From Adiantum capillus-veneris (taxonomy: Eukaryota > Streptophyta > Polypodiopsida > Polypodiales > Pteridaceae), in the NCBI GenBank assembly GCA_014529385.2, contig CM043967.1, positions 6,093,001 through 6,153,000 of the forward strand: a stretch of DNA of 60,000 nt, written 5' to 3'. Both the position numbers and the translations under genes were made by a program. The notes below the pieces were generated by a model. That model was not told the origin of the DNA, ran no database searches, and saw only the letters and a program-made list of their open reading frames with translations. Of this stretch, positions 1 through 11,007 are shown in pieces (the stretch's first letter is position 1; each line of letters opens with the position of its first letter).

Positions 1-20
1 ATCTTCAACACTAGTTCTCA

Positions 21-2520
21 ATGTTGCAACCCACATCGAAGATAGTTGGGAGACTGATTTTCTCTAACATTTGTTATACATTGTATGAGGTGAAGACTCC
101 TCGTTCAAACAATGAGCTATTTTTGAAACGGGCTACTGTCATGGCATGCCTCAATGGAGTCAATGGGGCTGACAGGGTAATGAGCAATAATGATGTTGCT
201 AAGGCATTAGGACTTCATCGAAGAAATGTCGCGGGAGCCAGTTTTTGGCTTCAAACTGATATGGAGGAGGGGTCACTCCCCTTAGAAACGTGTCAACATC
301 AGCAACATAGGACCAGTACCATCTTAACAATCAAAATCAGAGAAATCGTGTTTCAATTTTGGTCAATGGAAACCCGCATGCATACGGTGCATCCCCTCAA
401 TTTACCTCAGGTATATCAGCCATAAAATCTTGAAAGTGTGTCACAATGCTTTACTTAGTAATTTTGGGTGCTTGCAAAAGCTTTGAAATGCTTTATAAGT
501 GTCTCAAAGGGCTTCAAAGTGCATCACTAAGAGCGTGCAAATGCTTGAAAGTTCTAGAAAAGTGCATCTCTATGTGCATGAAAGCGCCAAAAATTGCTTC
601 ATAGTATTTCAAAGTGCTTCCAAAGTGCACTGAAGTGCTTCATGGTGCTTGAAAGTGCCAAAGAGTACTTTAGAGTGCTTCAAAGTGCTTTCTAAACTCT
701 AAAGTGCTTCGGAGTGTTGCAGAACAGGATGTCCCTTAGATGATTTGAGGGTCAGAAGCCATACTTCGTACGCAAGTTGAAGGACAGCAACACCTGCTGT
801 TGTGAATACCATGTTCAACTTGTTTACTTGAGGGCTTAAATCAGATGCGTCACGTAAGATACGGGCTACATGGAATGCCATGCTTTTGAAGGGGTCTTTC
901 CTGTGCAATCCAAGTTGTGGAATAACAAAATGCACAGCATCAAAAACCACTTTTTCATCCTTGATAGAACTATGGGGATTTGCATTGTGTCCAAATCCAA
1001 TTGATAGTGCTTTTCAGCACAGCAAATGTCTTTTGGGAACATGCATTGATTGCGAGATCGAAAGGCTCTTGTTGTGTCCCATTGAAGAGAGTGATGGTAT
1101 CTCTAGAATGACTGTCAAGATTTTTGACAAGGTTCCTACACAAGAAAAGGATGAAGAAGGTCTAGATAAATGTCGAAAAGCCCTCGTGGTTCAACAACTC
1201 AATCCGATGAGTTTTTTTTCTGTGCTTCGAGGGAAACTAGGTAAGTACATCAAACACGTTACACAACCACTTGTACAAGTGGCAAGCTCAACAGTTCAAG
1301 GAGTGTTTGGACAATTTTCCTGACAATGTAGTGGTGTCTATAGTGGATTTTGTAGAGAATTACTCCTTCAAGGTTCATGTCACAATCTTTGTTCACATTT
1401 CATAATTACGTGATGCGCTTGGTGCTATACAAAAGACGACTCCCTTCTACATCTCTGACGACAAGACACATGACACTTTGTTTGTGTAGCACTGTTTTCT
1501 TTTGCACAATGAATGGTTGAAAAGAGACGGCTATAGTGTCAAGCGACATTGGTTGTGGTCTGATGGTGCTGCGTCACAATTCAAAGCAAGGCAGCCATTC
1601 TATTTTGTTGCACAATTCTTCAATATGACAGGTGCTGAAATGATGCACAATTTCTTTGCTTCAAGCCATGGAAAGGGTGAACACGACGGGACTGGTGCAT
1701 TGGACAAAATAGCCCTCACACAGGAGTAGTTGAAATCTGACGGGTGGGAGCTGCATAACGCTTCAAGAGTTGTTGCATTCCTCAATTCAACTCTCAGAAA
1801 TCAATGCCCACAAACAAACAAGAAAGTCGATCGTGCTTTATGGGAGGTCAAGCTTGGTGACGTCCATAGAGTTATAGAGTGGGATTGCAAGCGTATGATA
1901 GGGTCTTGATCATGGCACTGTGTCAATGGCTACAGTCAGACGGATATGCACATACTAAGGCACATACTGCTCTCTTGCTTTTTTAGTGCATATGAAGGAG
2001 ATGTGCCAACAAAGATCATGTGCAAGGGTAGGTATACTTGCAAATACAACCCACAGTTACAGATGAAAGCGATGGAGAAGCGTCGAGCGATGAGGATGAA
2101 TACGCCCCCATGTATACTGGCCACCACGATGACCTGAGCGATGCCTTGATGGTTGGCCAAAACTTTGCAGTGACTGCAGAGGAGGCCATTGCAGACTTCT
2201 ACGTCCTAAAATGCACCAACACAAAGCGCCTGACCAAAATAGAGGAGAAGGATCAATGGAACAACATCATTAATAAAAATATGTATGTGGTTGAGGGCCT
2301 ATTCTATGACAAGGTAAATGGCCGAGATGATACTTATGTCCTTTTGGACAACAAGCCCGCTGCTCTAATCTACTCCCATCTGGTGCGGTGCATCAGGTTT
2401 TCCATGTCCCCAAGAGAAGGTGAGCATAATGTATATGATATGTCCAATGAAATATTCAAGCCTCAGAGAAGAACTTGTAAGATTTATCCCTGTAAATTTG
2501 ACTTTGGTCAGCACTTTTAA
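21..2520 (+). pseudogene. Decayed transposon-like gene (SDG-QFK / HGKG-DG family)
   Basis: Collinear pieces of one protein appear in shifting frames. Residues at 21-425 include a helix-turn-helix-like stretch (AKALGLHRRNVAGA). A middle part lies at 880-1323 and continues as VDFVENYSFKVHV near 1340-1390. The core at about 1410-1910 carries YISDDKTHDTLFV, WSDGAASQFKAR and FFASSHGKGEHDG. An acidic and then beta-rich C-terminal part spans 2038-2520. From memory, the SDG..QFK...HGKG..DG.G block occurs in uncharacterised, transposon-associated proteins of many eukaryotes and may be a nuclease/transposase core; that is recall, not a search. Stops inside the best frame (TAG near 1488 and 1727) replace expected Gln codons. 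A minisatellite separates the first two pieces. The gene is dead, and its 5' end may lie outside the window. Confidence 0.5.
430..712. repeat. Degenerate AAGTGCTT minisatellite
   Basis: About 280 bp of short, imperfect units built on AAGTGCTTNAAAG and AAAGTGC, 9-25 bp apart. It sits inside the decayed transposon-like gene, between its N-terminal and middle pieces. The same AAGTGC/GCACTT core recurs in the arrays at 2.69-3.69 kb and 4.26-5.40 kb. Confidence 0.7.
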
Positions 2521-2604
2521 CTGTAGCTAGCACCTTTTTTTTAAAAAAAGGAGGCAACAAACTATATTGAAGAGGGTCAGGAAGGATTACATCAAAGCTA
2601 AGAA

Positions 2605-2636
2605 GGGGAAGGGGGGGGGGGGGGGGGGGGGAGGGG
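2605..2636 (+). repeat. Poly-G tract
   Basis: A run of 21 consecutive G (2611-2631) inside a purine-rich stretch, followed by AGGGGG. It could form a G-quadruplex, and its length is prone to sequencing error. Confidence 0.8.
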
Positions 2637-2689
2637 GATCACTTGACTAATGCCCTTTAAAATTATAGCTAATCACCCCTACTGAAAAG

Positions 2690-3690
2690 CTAGCACTTTT
2701 CACGGTAGAGTGATAAAAGACGTCTTTTAAAACACTTGAAAGCACTTCTGAGCAGTTGACCAATTGACTAGCACTTTATCAGCCCCATGAACCACTCTAC
2801 TAGACCCCAAAAATAGTTAAAAGCACTTCTGAGCACTTTACCAACCCCCTGTCCCACTTGACCAACTATTTTAGCACTTCTGAGCACTTTACCAACCCCC
2901 TGTACCACTTGACCAACTATTTGGACCACTTAGGACCACCTGACTAGCACTTTTAAGCACTTTATACTACTTGACAAGCACTATGAAACACTTGACACGT
3001 TGGTCCACTTAGGACCACCTGACCAACACTTTTAAGCACTTTATACTACTTGACAAGCACTATGAAACACTTGACCACAACCTAAACCACTTGGCCAACA
3101 CTTTATACTACTTGACAAGCACTCTGAACCACCTGACCAGCATTTTGAACCACTTGACCAACCCCCTGAACCACTTGGACAACACTTTGTTCCATTTAAC
3201 AACCACTTACTAGCCCCCTGAAAAACTTGACCAACTCTTTGGACCACTTAGGACCTCCTGACCAACACTTTATACCACTTGAGAAGCCCCTTGAACCACT
3301 TGGCCAACACTTTATACCACGTGACAAGCACTCTGAATCATCTGACCAACACTTTGAACCACTTGACCAAACCCCTGAACCACTGGGACAACACTTTGTA
3401 CTACTTGACCACCACTTAACAACCACCTAAACCACTTGACTAGTTCCTTGGCCCACTTTGGACCACCTGAACAACACTTTATACTACTTGACAAGCACTA
3501 TAAACCACTTGACCAGCTCTTTGAGCCACTTAGGACCACTTGAACAACACTTTGGACCACTTAGGAGGACACCAGACCAACACTTTGGACCACCTGAATA
3601 GCACTTTGAAGCACTTTATACTACTTGAGAAGCACTATTGACCACTTGACGACCACCCATTTTGAACCACCTAACCAACACTTAACACCC
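2690..3690. repeat. CACTTGACCAA minisatellite array, about 1 kb
   Basis: A long degenerate tandem array of units like CCACTTGACCAACACTTT and GGACCACTTAGGACCACCTGA, with mixed 15-60 bp higher-order periods. Open frames inside it on either strand are artefacts of the repeat (Ser/Gly/Cys/Trp-rich or His/Pro-rich) and are not annotated. It shares the GCACTT core with the neighbouring arrays. Confidence 0.8.
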
Positions 3691-3807
3691 AATATAGTTC
3701 ACAGCGGCAATAACAATTGACTTTCAAATTCTTCATAGTATATTCAAATTTAGATACAAGGACAATTCGCTTTACATGGAGTTAGCTTTTTCAAGGAGTA
3801 AAGTCAG

Positions 3808-4296
3808 TTAGTTAGTAGACTGCTCTGGCCATTCTTGCCGACGTGGCCACTTATAATTGGTTGCTGGATCTGGAATTTTTGGTGCAAGAATTTTTTGCCG
3901 TGCTCGTACTTTTTCATGTGCGAGATTCCAGTTCAATTGTGCAAGTTCATTTGTCTTGGCATCAAATGGACATTCCCTAACAGTCTTAGCTCTGTCAGTA
4001 GTCTCAACCCACTGTATTATAAATGAGGCAACATCTTCTTTGAGAAAATTTTCCCACTGCCTCTCATTTTTCTTTTCTATCCGAGGCAAAATGACAAAGT
4101 TACTGGGATCATTGAAGTACATCTTATAAAGGAAATCAGCCAACAGTAAAGTGGTTATTGAACTTAGGAAAGAGGTGTCAAAAGGTTTCAAGTTTTTTGA
4201 ATAACATTTTCTTTGGAGGGTTTCCATATTCCCAACTGCTAACATGGCAGCAGTTCTGTGGGACAGCCACCCACTCACACATGTAGACACTTGCAA
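3808..4296 (-). CDS. Hypothetical protein, 162 aa, possibly an exon or element fragment
   Basis: An open minus-strand frame of 162 codons, not recognised. It has ordinary mixed composition, unlike the repeat-derived frames around it. It starts with a Ser/Thr/Cys-rich part, then a hydrophobic stretch (SSITTLLLADFLYKMYF), and ends in a charged, Trp- and Pro-containing tail (NYKWPRRQEWPEQ). The start codon is arbitrary because the frame enters from the repeat array at 4.26-5.4 kb, so this may be the 3' part of a longer broken gene. No domain can be named. Confidence 0.3.
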   Translation of the reverse strand: MQVSTCVSGWLSHRTAAMLAVGNMETLQRKCYSKNLKPFDTSFLSSITTLLLADFLYKMYFNDPSNFVILPRIEKKNERQWENFLKEDVASFIIQWVETTDRAKTVRECPFDAKTNELAQLNWNLAHEKVRARQKILAPKIPDPATNYKWPRRQEWPEQSTN

Positions 4297-5400
4297 GTGC
4301 CTACAAGTGCTCTACCTGTCCACTTGCAATACTTTGAAAGGCACTTTGCTAGAGCTTGGAAGCTTGGAAGCTCTTTTTAGCACTTTGAAGAACTTTCACC
4401 CACCTGCAAATGCTTTGCTAGAGCTTGGAAGCTCTTTTTAGCACTTTGAAGAACTTTCACCCACCTGCAAATGCTTTGCTAGAGCTTGGAAGCTCTTTTT
4501 AGCACTTTGAAGAACTTTCACCCACTTGCAGGGTCTTAAAAGTGGTTAAACGTGTTTTAAAGTGCTTAAAAGTGCCTCAAAGTACTCATAAATGATTGCG
4601 AAATAAACTTTAAAGCACTTTGAAAGCATTTTGATGTAAATTTAAGCACTTTGAAACACATTCAAGTACTTGCAGGACTTTGCAAGTGGCTGAAAGTGCT
4701 TCAAAGTGCTTTAATATCCCTGCAAGTGGTTTAAAGTGCTTGCAAATGCATAAAAGATTGACACTTTTTAGCACTTCCTGACATTTGTAGGCGTTTAAAA
4801 ATGCTTGGAAGTGCTTCAAGGTGCTCAATCGATCCACTTGCAACACTTTGAAAGGCACTTGCTAGCACTTGGAAGCTCTTTTTAGCACTTTGAAGCACTT
4901 TCAACTACCTGCAAACTCCTGCAAGTGCTTACAGGGTCTTAAAATTGCTTCAAAGTGCACTTTTAATCACTTTGAAAGCATTTTGAAGCATTTTTAACCA
5001 CTTTGAAGCTTCTTCAAGAACTTGCAAGAGTTTGCGGGTGGTTGAAAGTGCTTCGAAGTGCTTTAATATGCCAACTGGTGGTTCAAAGGGCTTGCAAGTG
5101 CATAAAGTTAGGCATTTTTTAACACTTTTTAGCACTTGTAGGCAATTTTAGGTGTTTAAAAGTGCTTGGAAGTGCTTGCAAGTGGTTAAGGTGTTTGCAA
5201 GTGCTAAATAGTAGTCAAACATTTTTTAGCACTTGCAAGCACTTTTAACCACTTTTACGCACCTGCAAGCACTTGTTGCAGGTATTTTCAGATGTTTTCA
5301 TATGCTTAAAAGAGCTTGTAGATGGCTGAAATTGCTTGCAAGTGTTTAAAAGGTGAGTACTCTCAACCACTCTTAGCATTTTTTAGCACTTTATACACTT
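4260..5400. repeat. AGCACTT/AAGTGCT minisatellite with 61-bp repeats
   Basis: A degenerate array built on TTTAGCACTTTGAAG and CTTGCAAGTGCTT in both orientations. A cleaner core at about 4360-4530 holds three copies of a 61-bp unit: CTCTTTTTAG begins at 4371, 4432 and 4493. Because both strands of the core motif occur, single strands could fold into many short hairpins. Confidence 0.8.
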
Positions 5401-6546
5401 TAAAGGCAGAGAAGACTGGAGTACCTGCATGGATGACACCTCCCCCCTCATCCTTGCAGCATCATTGAATCCAAAGGACTTGGAGAGCACCCTTGTAAGG
5501 GCTCCAATTTCAACCTCCTTTTTGGCAATCGCAGCTGCGTTTTTTGATGGAGAGGCTTTCAGTTTCTCCACCTCCTGATCTCTAAAACTTTCCACCTTCG
5601 TAATGATGGATGCACAAGCTGAGGAGGTACCTTCGTTGTGGAACCATAAGTCCCGCTTTGCAGCTATGATCGTCTTTATAGACTTCGATTCTCTTTTGTC
5701 TTCACTGGCTGCTGTTGAAGGTCATCGGCAAGATTATCCACCCATGCTGTGTAAGAGGGACTAAGAGGCTGTCCACATATATTGTAGAGGGTGGCTAGAT
5801 GCCACAGGACCGTCCACAACATTCCCTATCAATCTTTCAAATATGGGGGCTTCCTTCACGTCGTAATTGGACATAGACTTATGTATTTTTCGATTGAGCC
5901 CCCTTTCTGGCTCTTGACATTCTCTAATACTTGATCCCCAACCAAAGCCCATACAATCTTATGGCTGTCAGAGTTTGCTTTGGCAGCATCACAATATTCA
6001 TATGCAAACCCCCTCGCAAACATCGTCATGAGCTCGCCGTTGGAGGGGGCAACTCAGTAGACCTTCTGATACAAAAGCCCGCATGCAGCGTAAAGGTGGT
6101 CATGCACCTGGTGGAGGAAGATCTTAGTATTCTTCCCTAGCACCTTGAACATTGTTGACCACTATTCAGGACGGTAGGTCCTTGGCTGTTAAATCGTTGG
6201 GCAGCTTACCCTCCCTGCTCAATCCATATTCCTCATGCCACTGCAATGCAGAATAACAAAACCTAGAAAGTACCGGATACTCCATCGATGCTGCAAGCAA
6301 AGCCATGGAAAAAAATGATTTGCAATCAATGCAGAAAAATAAGATTTTCGGACATGCATTGCCATGAGGCACATAGACACGACCAAAACGCGATGTAGAA
6401 CCTTCCCAAGCATATTTTTCAACCAACATGCATTTGGAGAGAGCAGTTTGGACGATCGTGTTTGTTGTTGGGGTCTGCATGCAGCGTCGTCTTGGTTGTA
6501 GGGGAATGCTGCATCGTGGTTGTTGAAGGCATCTGTCGTGCTGCAT
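5383..6546 (-). pseudogene. Decayed unrecognised gene, minus strand
   Basis: Two or three non-repetitive frames run right to left. 6546-6166 contains VEKYAWEGSTSRFGRVYV and PVLSRFCYSALQWHEEYG. 5952-5761 contains EAPIFERLIGNVVDGPVA. 5595-5383 is a Lys/Glu-rich helix-like segment (NAAAIAKKEVEIGALTR). Between them the frame is lost several times. Composition is typical of coding DNA and the segments share orientation and spacing, so I read them as one broken gene, probably of a mobile element. No family is recognised. Confidence 0.3.
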
Positions 6547-6559
6547 GTGTTGGAAGGGT

Positions 6560-7005
6560 CTGTTATGTGGTGGATGTTGTGGGGGTCTGTTGTGCTGTGG
6601 TGTTTGTTGCAGGGAACGCCTGCAGTACCAACTCCGTGCTCTGAGTCGGGTTTTTGTACTTCCTGGAGGGAATATTCATCTAATCAGGAGTCATCTCTGC
6701 AGAGGGTATTGCTGCAGCCTTTATACTTTTGTGCCGGAGGCAATGGGGATAGAGCTCCATCATGGCTATGGCAGAGCGCGATGGGTGAAATGAGAGAGAG
6801 TGTGTGATGGCTACAACATGCAATGGGAGGAGTACAAGCAATGGGGAAAGTACGAACTATGGGAGCAGAACAAGCACACGTGTACAGACGGGGTTCTAAG
6901 TGACAAGCTAGTTACGTGAGAGAAAGGAGAAAGAGGACAAAGGACATGATGATTGTAAGTTTAAAAAAAGGAGATCTACTCCACCCCATAATAGCTCGCA
7001 TGCAG
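6560..7005. other. Interval without recognisable genes
   Basis: GC-rich TGTTGTGG/GTGCTG-type low complexity (6460-6620), then purine-rich spacer. The short frames are Cys/Gly/Val-rich products of simple sequence. Nothing else is supported. Confidence 0.5.
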
Positions 7006-7161
7006 ATCTAGATTATCGTACATAAATACCCTTCTGTTGAACTCACGTGATAGGTTACATACTATGTAAGGTTACATCTAGATTATCGTTTTAAGGAATT
7101 TAAATACCCTTCTGTTGAACTCACGTGATAGGTTACATACTATGTAAGGTGAACCCCCCGG
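7006..7161. mobile_element. Tandemly duplicated MITE end
   Basis: ATCTAGATTATCGT...AACTCACGTGATAGG...ACTATGTAAGGT occurs twice, at 7006 and 7076 (70-bp period). The second copy ends in GTGAACCCCCCGGG. That end resembles the right end of the complete MITE at 12635-12854 (AACTCACGTGATAG...AGTGACCGCCCCGGGG). It abuts the broken 5' edge of the Gypsy pol that follows, so an insertion or deletion at this MITE probably truncated the retroelement. Confidence 0.45.
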
Positions 7162-7179
7162 GTGCAGAACATATCGAAT

Positions 7180-8078
7180 CTGCCTCAACCCGGCAAGGCC
7201 GCATCTTAGAACATATTGTCTCAAGAAATGGCATAACCACTGATCTAGACAAAATAAGAGTCATAGTAGACTTGCCCAAGCCTACTAATGCCAAACAAGT
7301 ACAATCCTTCATGGGACACTATGGATATTATCGAAGATTCATATATATGTATGCAGTCATTGCACAACCTCTGTATCGTTTATTAGTCAGTTTTGACTAG
7401 ACTAAGGAGTGTGAAACTTCATTCCAAAAGCTTAAGGAAAACCTTGTATCAGCACCTGTACTTAAAGCACCAGATTGGAAAAAGACATTCTATGTTCACA
7501 TTGATGCATCTGCATACGCAATTGGGAGTATTCTGGCTCAACCTAGAGACGGAACAATGGATTCCCCAGTTTTTTATGCGAGCTGGCAGCTAAATAGTGC
7601 AGAAAAGAACTACACAACCACTGAAAGAGATGGATTAGGAATGATTTATGCTGTAAAGAAATTTCGGCATTATTTGCTCACAAACAAATTTGTGTTCTTC
7701 ACAGATCATCAAGCTCTTTTGTATCTAGTAAATAAACCATGCAATACTGGAAGAATTGTACGCTGGTTTATTATATTGCTAGAGTTTGACTTCACAGTGG
7801 TAGTAAAACAGGATAAAACTCATCTATGGGTGGATCATCTTTCAAGGCTGCAAAACGGGGAAGCTCTTGAAGGAGTAGACGATGACATATGTGATGCTTA
7901 TCTTTTCAATATTGAAATGATACGCAAATGGTCTCAGGAAATTGTTAGCATTCTTTTCTTTGGAGGTAGATTTGATAACAAGGAAGACAGATCCAAACAA
8001 CAAACAATTCGACAAACAAAAAACTTCCAATTGATTGCAGGACGACTGTACCATCTAGGCTCGGACCAAATTCTATAA
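7180..8078 (+). pseudogene. G1 reverse transcriptase C-terminus and RNase H
   Basis: RT thumb/connection: HIVSRNGITTDLDKIRVI, then VQSFMGHYGYYRRFI and a TAG at 7398 where the family has Trp (FDW.KECE). RNase H: YVHIDASAYAIGSILAQ (catalytic Asp), FYASWQLNSAEKNYTTTERD (catalytic Glu in the TERE-like block), FFTDHQALLYL (Asp) and WVDHLSRL (C-terminal Asp). This is the RNase H used by plant Gypsy elements to remove RNA from the RNA-DNA hybrid. The RT palm, including its YxDD box, is absent, so the enzyme is non-functional. Confidence 0.85.
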
Positions 8079-8640
8079 TTATGTATAAATCCAGAGGAAT
8101 TCGAGTGTTATCTTGAAGAAGTACACGTCCAGGATCGTGCATTTCATTGTTCAACAATGAAAACACACCAAAGACTGAAACAATTAGGAGTTTATTGGCC
8201 AACTATGTATGCTGACACACATGCTTATGTTAACAATTGTACTATATGTAGTGCCAAACGACCGGTGGATCACGCGACATTGTTTCAGGTAAACATTGCA
8301 CCTGTATGGAGTCAATATATCATTGATTTCTTAACAACAAGGACATTTCTTGAAAACATAACAAAAGTGCAAAAAAGGGCTATCGAGCTGGAGGCTCGCG
8401 ACTTTAATTTAATTGAAAATCAACTCTACAAGCGAGGAAAGGACAATCAACTTAGAATCTGTGCAAGTGAAAGCGAATACCTGCTGATTCTAGAACATGC
8501 ACATGGAGGAATAAGTGGAGGCCATTTTTCAGGCGATAAGACGATAAAAATTGTCTTAATCGCAGGAATATGGTGGCCTACATTGCATATGGATGTTGAG
8601 GAGTTTGTAAAGCATTGTTGATGCATGTCAGTGCACTAAG
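8079..8640 (+). pseudogene. G1 tandem H2C2 integrase zinc-finger modules
   Basis: Two successive zinc-binding modules, each preceded by an LYxxGxDxxLR-type lead-in. Module 1 (about 8020-8270): RLYHLGSDQIL, then His-x6-His in EVHVQDRAFHCS, then LGVYWPTMYADTHAYV and CTIC. Module 2 (about 8420-8640): LYKRGKDNQLRICASE, HAHGGISGGHFSGDKT, IWWPTLHMDVEEFVKHC, then DACQC after a one-base shift near 8619. Gypsy pols normally carry one such module, which stabilises the integrase multimer. The two share architecture but have clearly diverged, so the duplication is not recent. Confidence 0.7.
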
Positions 8641-9455
8641 GTGCCGATAAAGAGAGATGAAATGCCACTACGGCCAATGATGGGAGCACAGGAATTTGCA
8701 AAATGGGGCATTGATTTTGTGGGGCCTATTTCACCCTTGCATATCGCACCCATACCCAATATATCATTGTGGCTACGGACTATCTCACAAAATGGGCGGA
8801 AGCCAAGGCAACACAAAAAGCAGATGCAAGGACCACTGCAAAATGTTTGTATGAGCATGTCTTTGTACGATACGGATTACCAATAGAAATTGTCAGTGAT
8901 CGAGGAACACATTTTCTTAATGAAGTCATTGAATATCTGCTAGAGGAATTCATGGTCATACATAGAAAATCTGCTCCATATCATCCACAGGAAAATGGAC
9001 AAGCTGAGGCCACAAATAAAACACTATGCACTGTTCTGACTAAAATTGTCTCAGAGTCAAGGATAGATTGGGATCATCAGTTACACTCAACACTATGGGC
9101 ATACACGGTAACTTACAAAACATCAATCGGAACAACACCGTACAACATGGTGTTTGGTCTAAACGCTATATTACCCATAGAGTTTTTAGTTCCAACTCTA
9201 CGAGTAGCGAAACGCTTAGAATGGACAGGACATGAGCTCTCTTCAAGAATAGATGATCTTGAAAAGCTAGATGAACTTCGACTGAGAGCTGTAGCTTCGA
9301 TCTATGCTAAAAAGAGAAGAGTTTTTTGACAAGCATGTGCGCATGAAAGAGTTCAAAACAGGTGATTATGTACTTGTTTATACTTTGAAGAAACATGCCA
9401 AGAAACTTAAAAGGTGAGGGATGGGACCCTTTATGGTTAGGACTTATCACAAAGT
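8641..9455 (+). pseudogene. G1 integrase core and C-terminal GPF region
   Basis: The DDE triad is present: WGIDFVGP (first Asp), VSDRGTHFLNE (second Asp), HPQENGQAEATNK (Glu). KWAEAKATQKADARTTAKCL and RYGLPIEI are typical Gypsy blocks. A frame change lies near 8745 and another near 9310. The C-terminal region DYVLVYTLKKHAKKLK...GPFMV is the SH3-like GPY/F module; a TGA stands where Arg or Gln is expected. The frame resumes at 9456 with GAVKLATLVGEEM and GCRLKKYYLP, the usual end of the integrase. Confidence 0.85.
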
Positions 9456-10433
9456 GGAGCTGTCAAACTTGCTACATTGGTAGGAGAAGAAATGTCAAAT
9501 TGGATTAGTGGGTGTCGGTTAAAAAAGTATTATCTACCACTAACACAGGATATGCTTCAACAAATCCATCAAGAAAAACAACGGATGAAGGAGAAATAGA
9601 GGGTACGAAAAGAAGCCCAAGCAGAAGCAAAAGAACGCGTTGCAAAAAGAAGACTTCTACGACAACAACAAAAAAGTGGATCACTGTTGCGAATAAATGC
9701 TATTCGACTAACGAATTTTGGTGAAGACACAGTGGAACGAATAATTGCAGTCAAAGTGGGTAGCAATCAAGTTGAATCAACGGAATTGATTGATTCTGGA
9801 GCTCAAGCAAATCTGATCTCTTACAAATTATATAAACAGCTCAAGCCCAAAGATCAACTACATCCTACTTCACAAGTGTTGGAAAGTAGTACATCACATT
9901 CACTAAGAACATTGGGCTAGACTATATTGCATGTACAAATATATCAATATATTTACCCCCACAAGTTTTACATGGTTGAGGATGCGAGCACACTACACCC
10001 CATGTTGTTGGGACAACCTTGGCAAAAAGAGTATAATGTGCAGATAGATTGGAATTCGGATACAGTCAAAATTCAGCATGCACAAGAACAACAGGTGGTA
10101 GCATTTTCTCAACAAACCCAAAAGAACCAGATGACCGCACCACAATCACTGGATAAAGAACCAAAAGGATGGGTGCCACTAAAGAACAACACAATACCCA
10201 TGGAGAACAACCAGGGAACTGCCAACCAGGTTCACTACAAACATAAAACAACACAGACCACACTGAAAAGATCAAGGTTAGTGACATGCAAAAAACAAGT
10301 ATGGGTGCGGAAGGATAGAGGTGACATGGCATACAAACCACAATACCATAGAAGAAGTCAGCAGAAGAACACAGTTCAACCAACAACCACGGGAATTAAA
10401 AAAAATATGGATCCCAAAGAGAATGCTCTGTAA
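9456..10433 (+). pseudogene. G1 aspartic protease fused downstream of integrase
   Basis: From 9456 one frame runs without indels to 10433, broken only by TAG at 9597 and 9918. It reads from the integrase tail (RLKKYYLP) through a Gln/Lys/Arg-rich helical linker (QIHQEKQRMKEK, EAQAEAKERVAKRR) into a retropepsin: IIAVKVGSNQVESTELIDSGAQANLIS with the catalytic D-S-G, and a later hydrophobic block ending MLLGQPW. In plant Ty3/Gypsy pols the protease normally precedes RT. Here it is translationally continuous with the integrase C-terminus. A second, canonical protease upstream cannot be excluded because that part is missing. Confidence 0.75.
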
Positions 10434-10832
10434 AAACTTAAATGCGACTCACATTTGGATCCCAAAACCAAAGCAACAGGAACTCCCTTCAGTACAAGAA
10501 ACACCAGCATGCAGAAACACACTACATATGAAATATGCAAACCAATCTATGTGGGTGCCGATCAGCAGCACAACAATGACGACCACGGATGTGGCAATAA
10601 ACCTACAAAAACCTCCAAAATAAAGCTACAAATGGAAAGCAAAAGAGAAAAAGACTACGGCCAATTTCGCCACGACAATTCTCTCCACGGAGACAACCAT
10701 GGCCATATCGACAGTAGCGGCAAACCAGGCAACTTTCTCAAGAAAGACAATCAAACAGACAGCTGTGGAGTTACAACTTTTACTTGGAAAGAAAATCCGC
10801 CAACCAAATCAACAAAAAACAGGAAACCTTGA
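10150..10832 (+). pseudogene. G1 C-terminal tail with Trp-[Val/Ile]-Pro/Arg repeats
   Basis: A Gln/Asn/Lys/Thr-rich tail following the protease, shifting between frames 3 and 1. It carries five similar short motifs: KGWVPLK, KQVWVRK, KIWIPKR, HIWIPKP and SMWVPIS. Basic, Trp-containing repeats of this kind look like nucleic-acid-binding or assembly motifs. Their function is inferred only. The tail ends in TGA at 10830-10832. Confidence 0.45.
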
Positions 10833-11007
10833 CGTCGAATGCCAATAAGCATCTTGCTTATTCCCTCCTCTTGCACAACATTGATTTTTCCATGCATTGA
10901 CTGAGTATGCATCAAATAGGGCGACATTACATGGCGGAGCATTAGCACAATTTTTAATCCATGCACTGTACATACACCGAGGCGATACCTTGTCGTCCGG
11001 GAGGACT

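Noticed and set aside
3041-3494. Several overlapping minus-strand frames rich in Ser/Gly/Cys/Trp
   Set aside because: They are translations of the CACTTGACC minisatellite; every frame of the repeat is open by chance.
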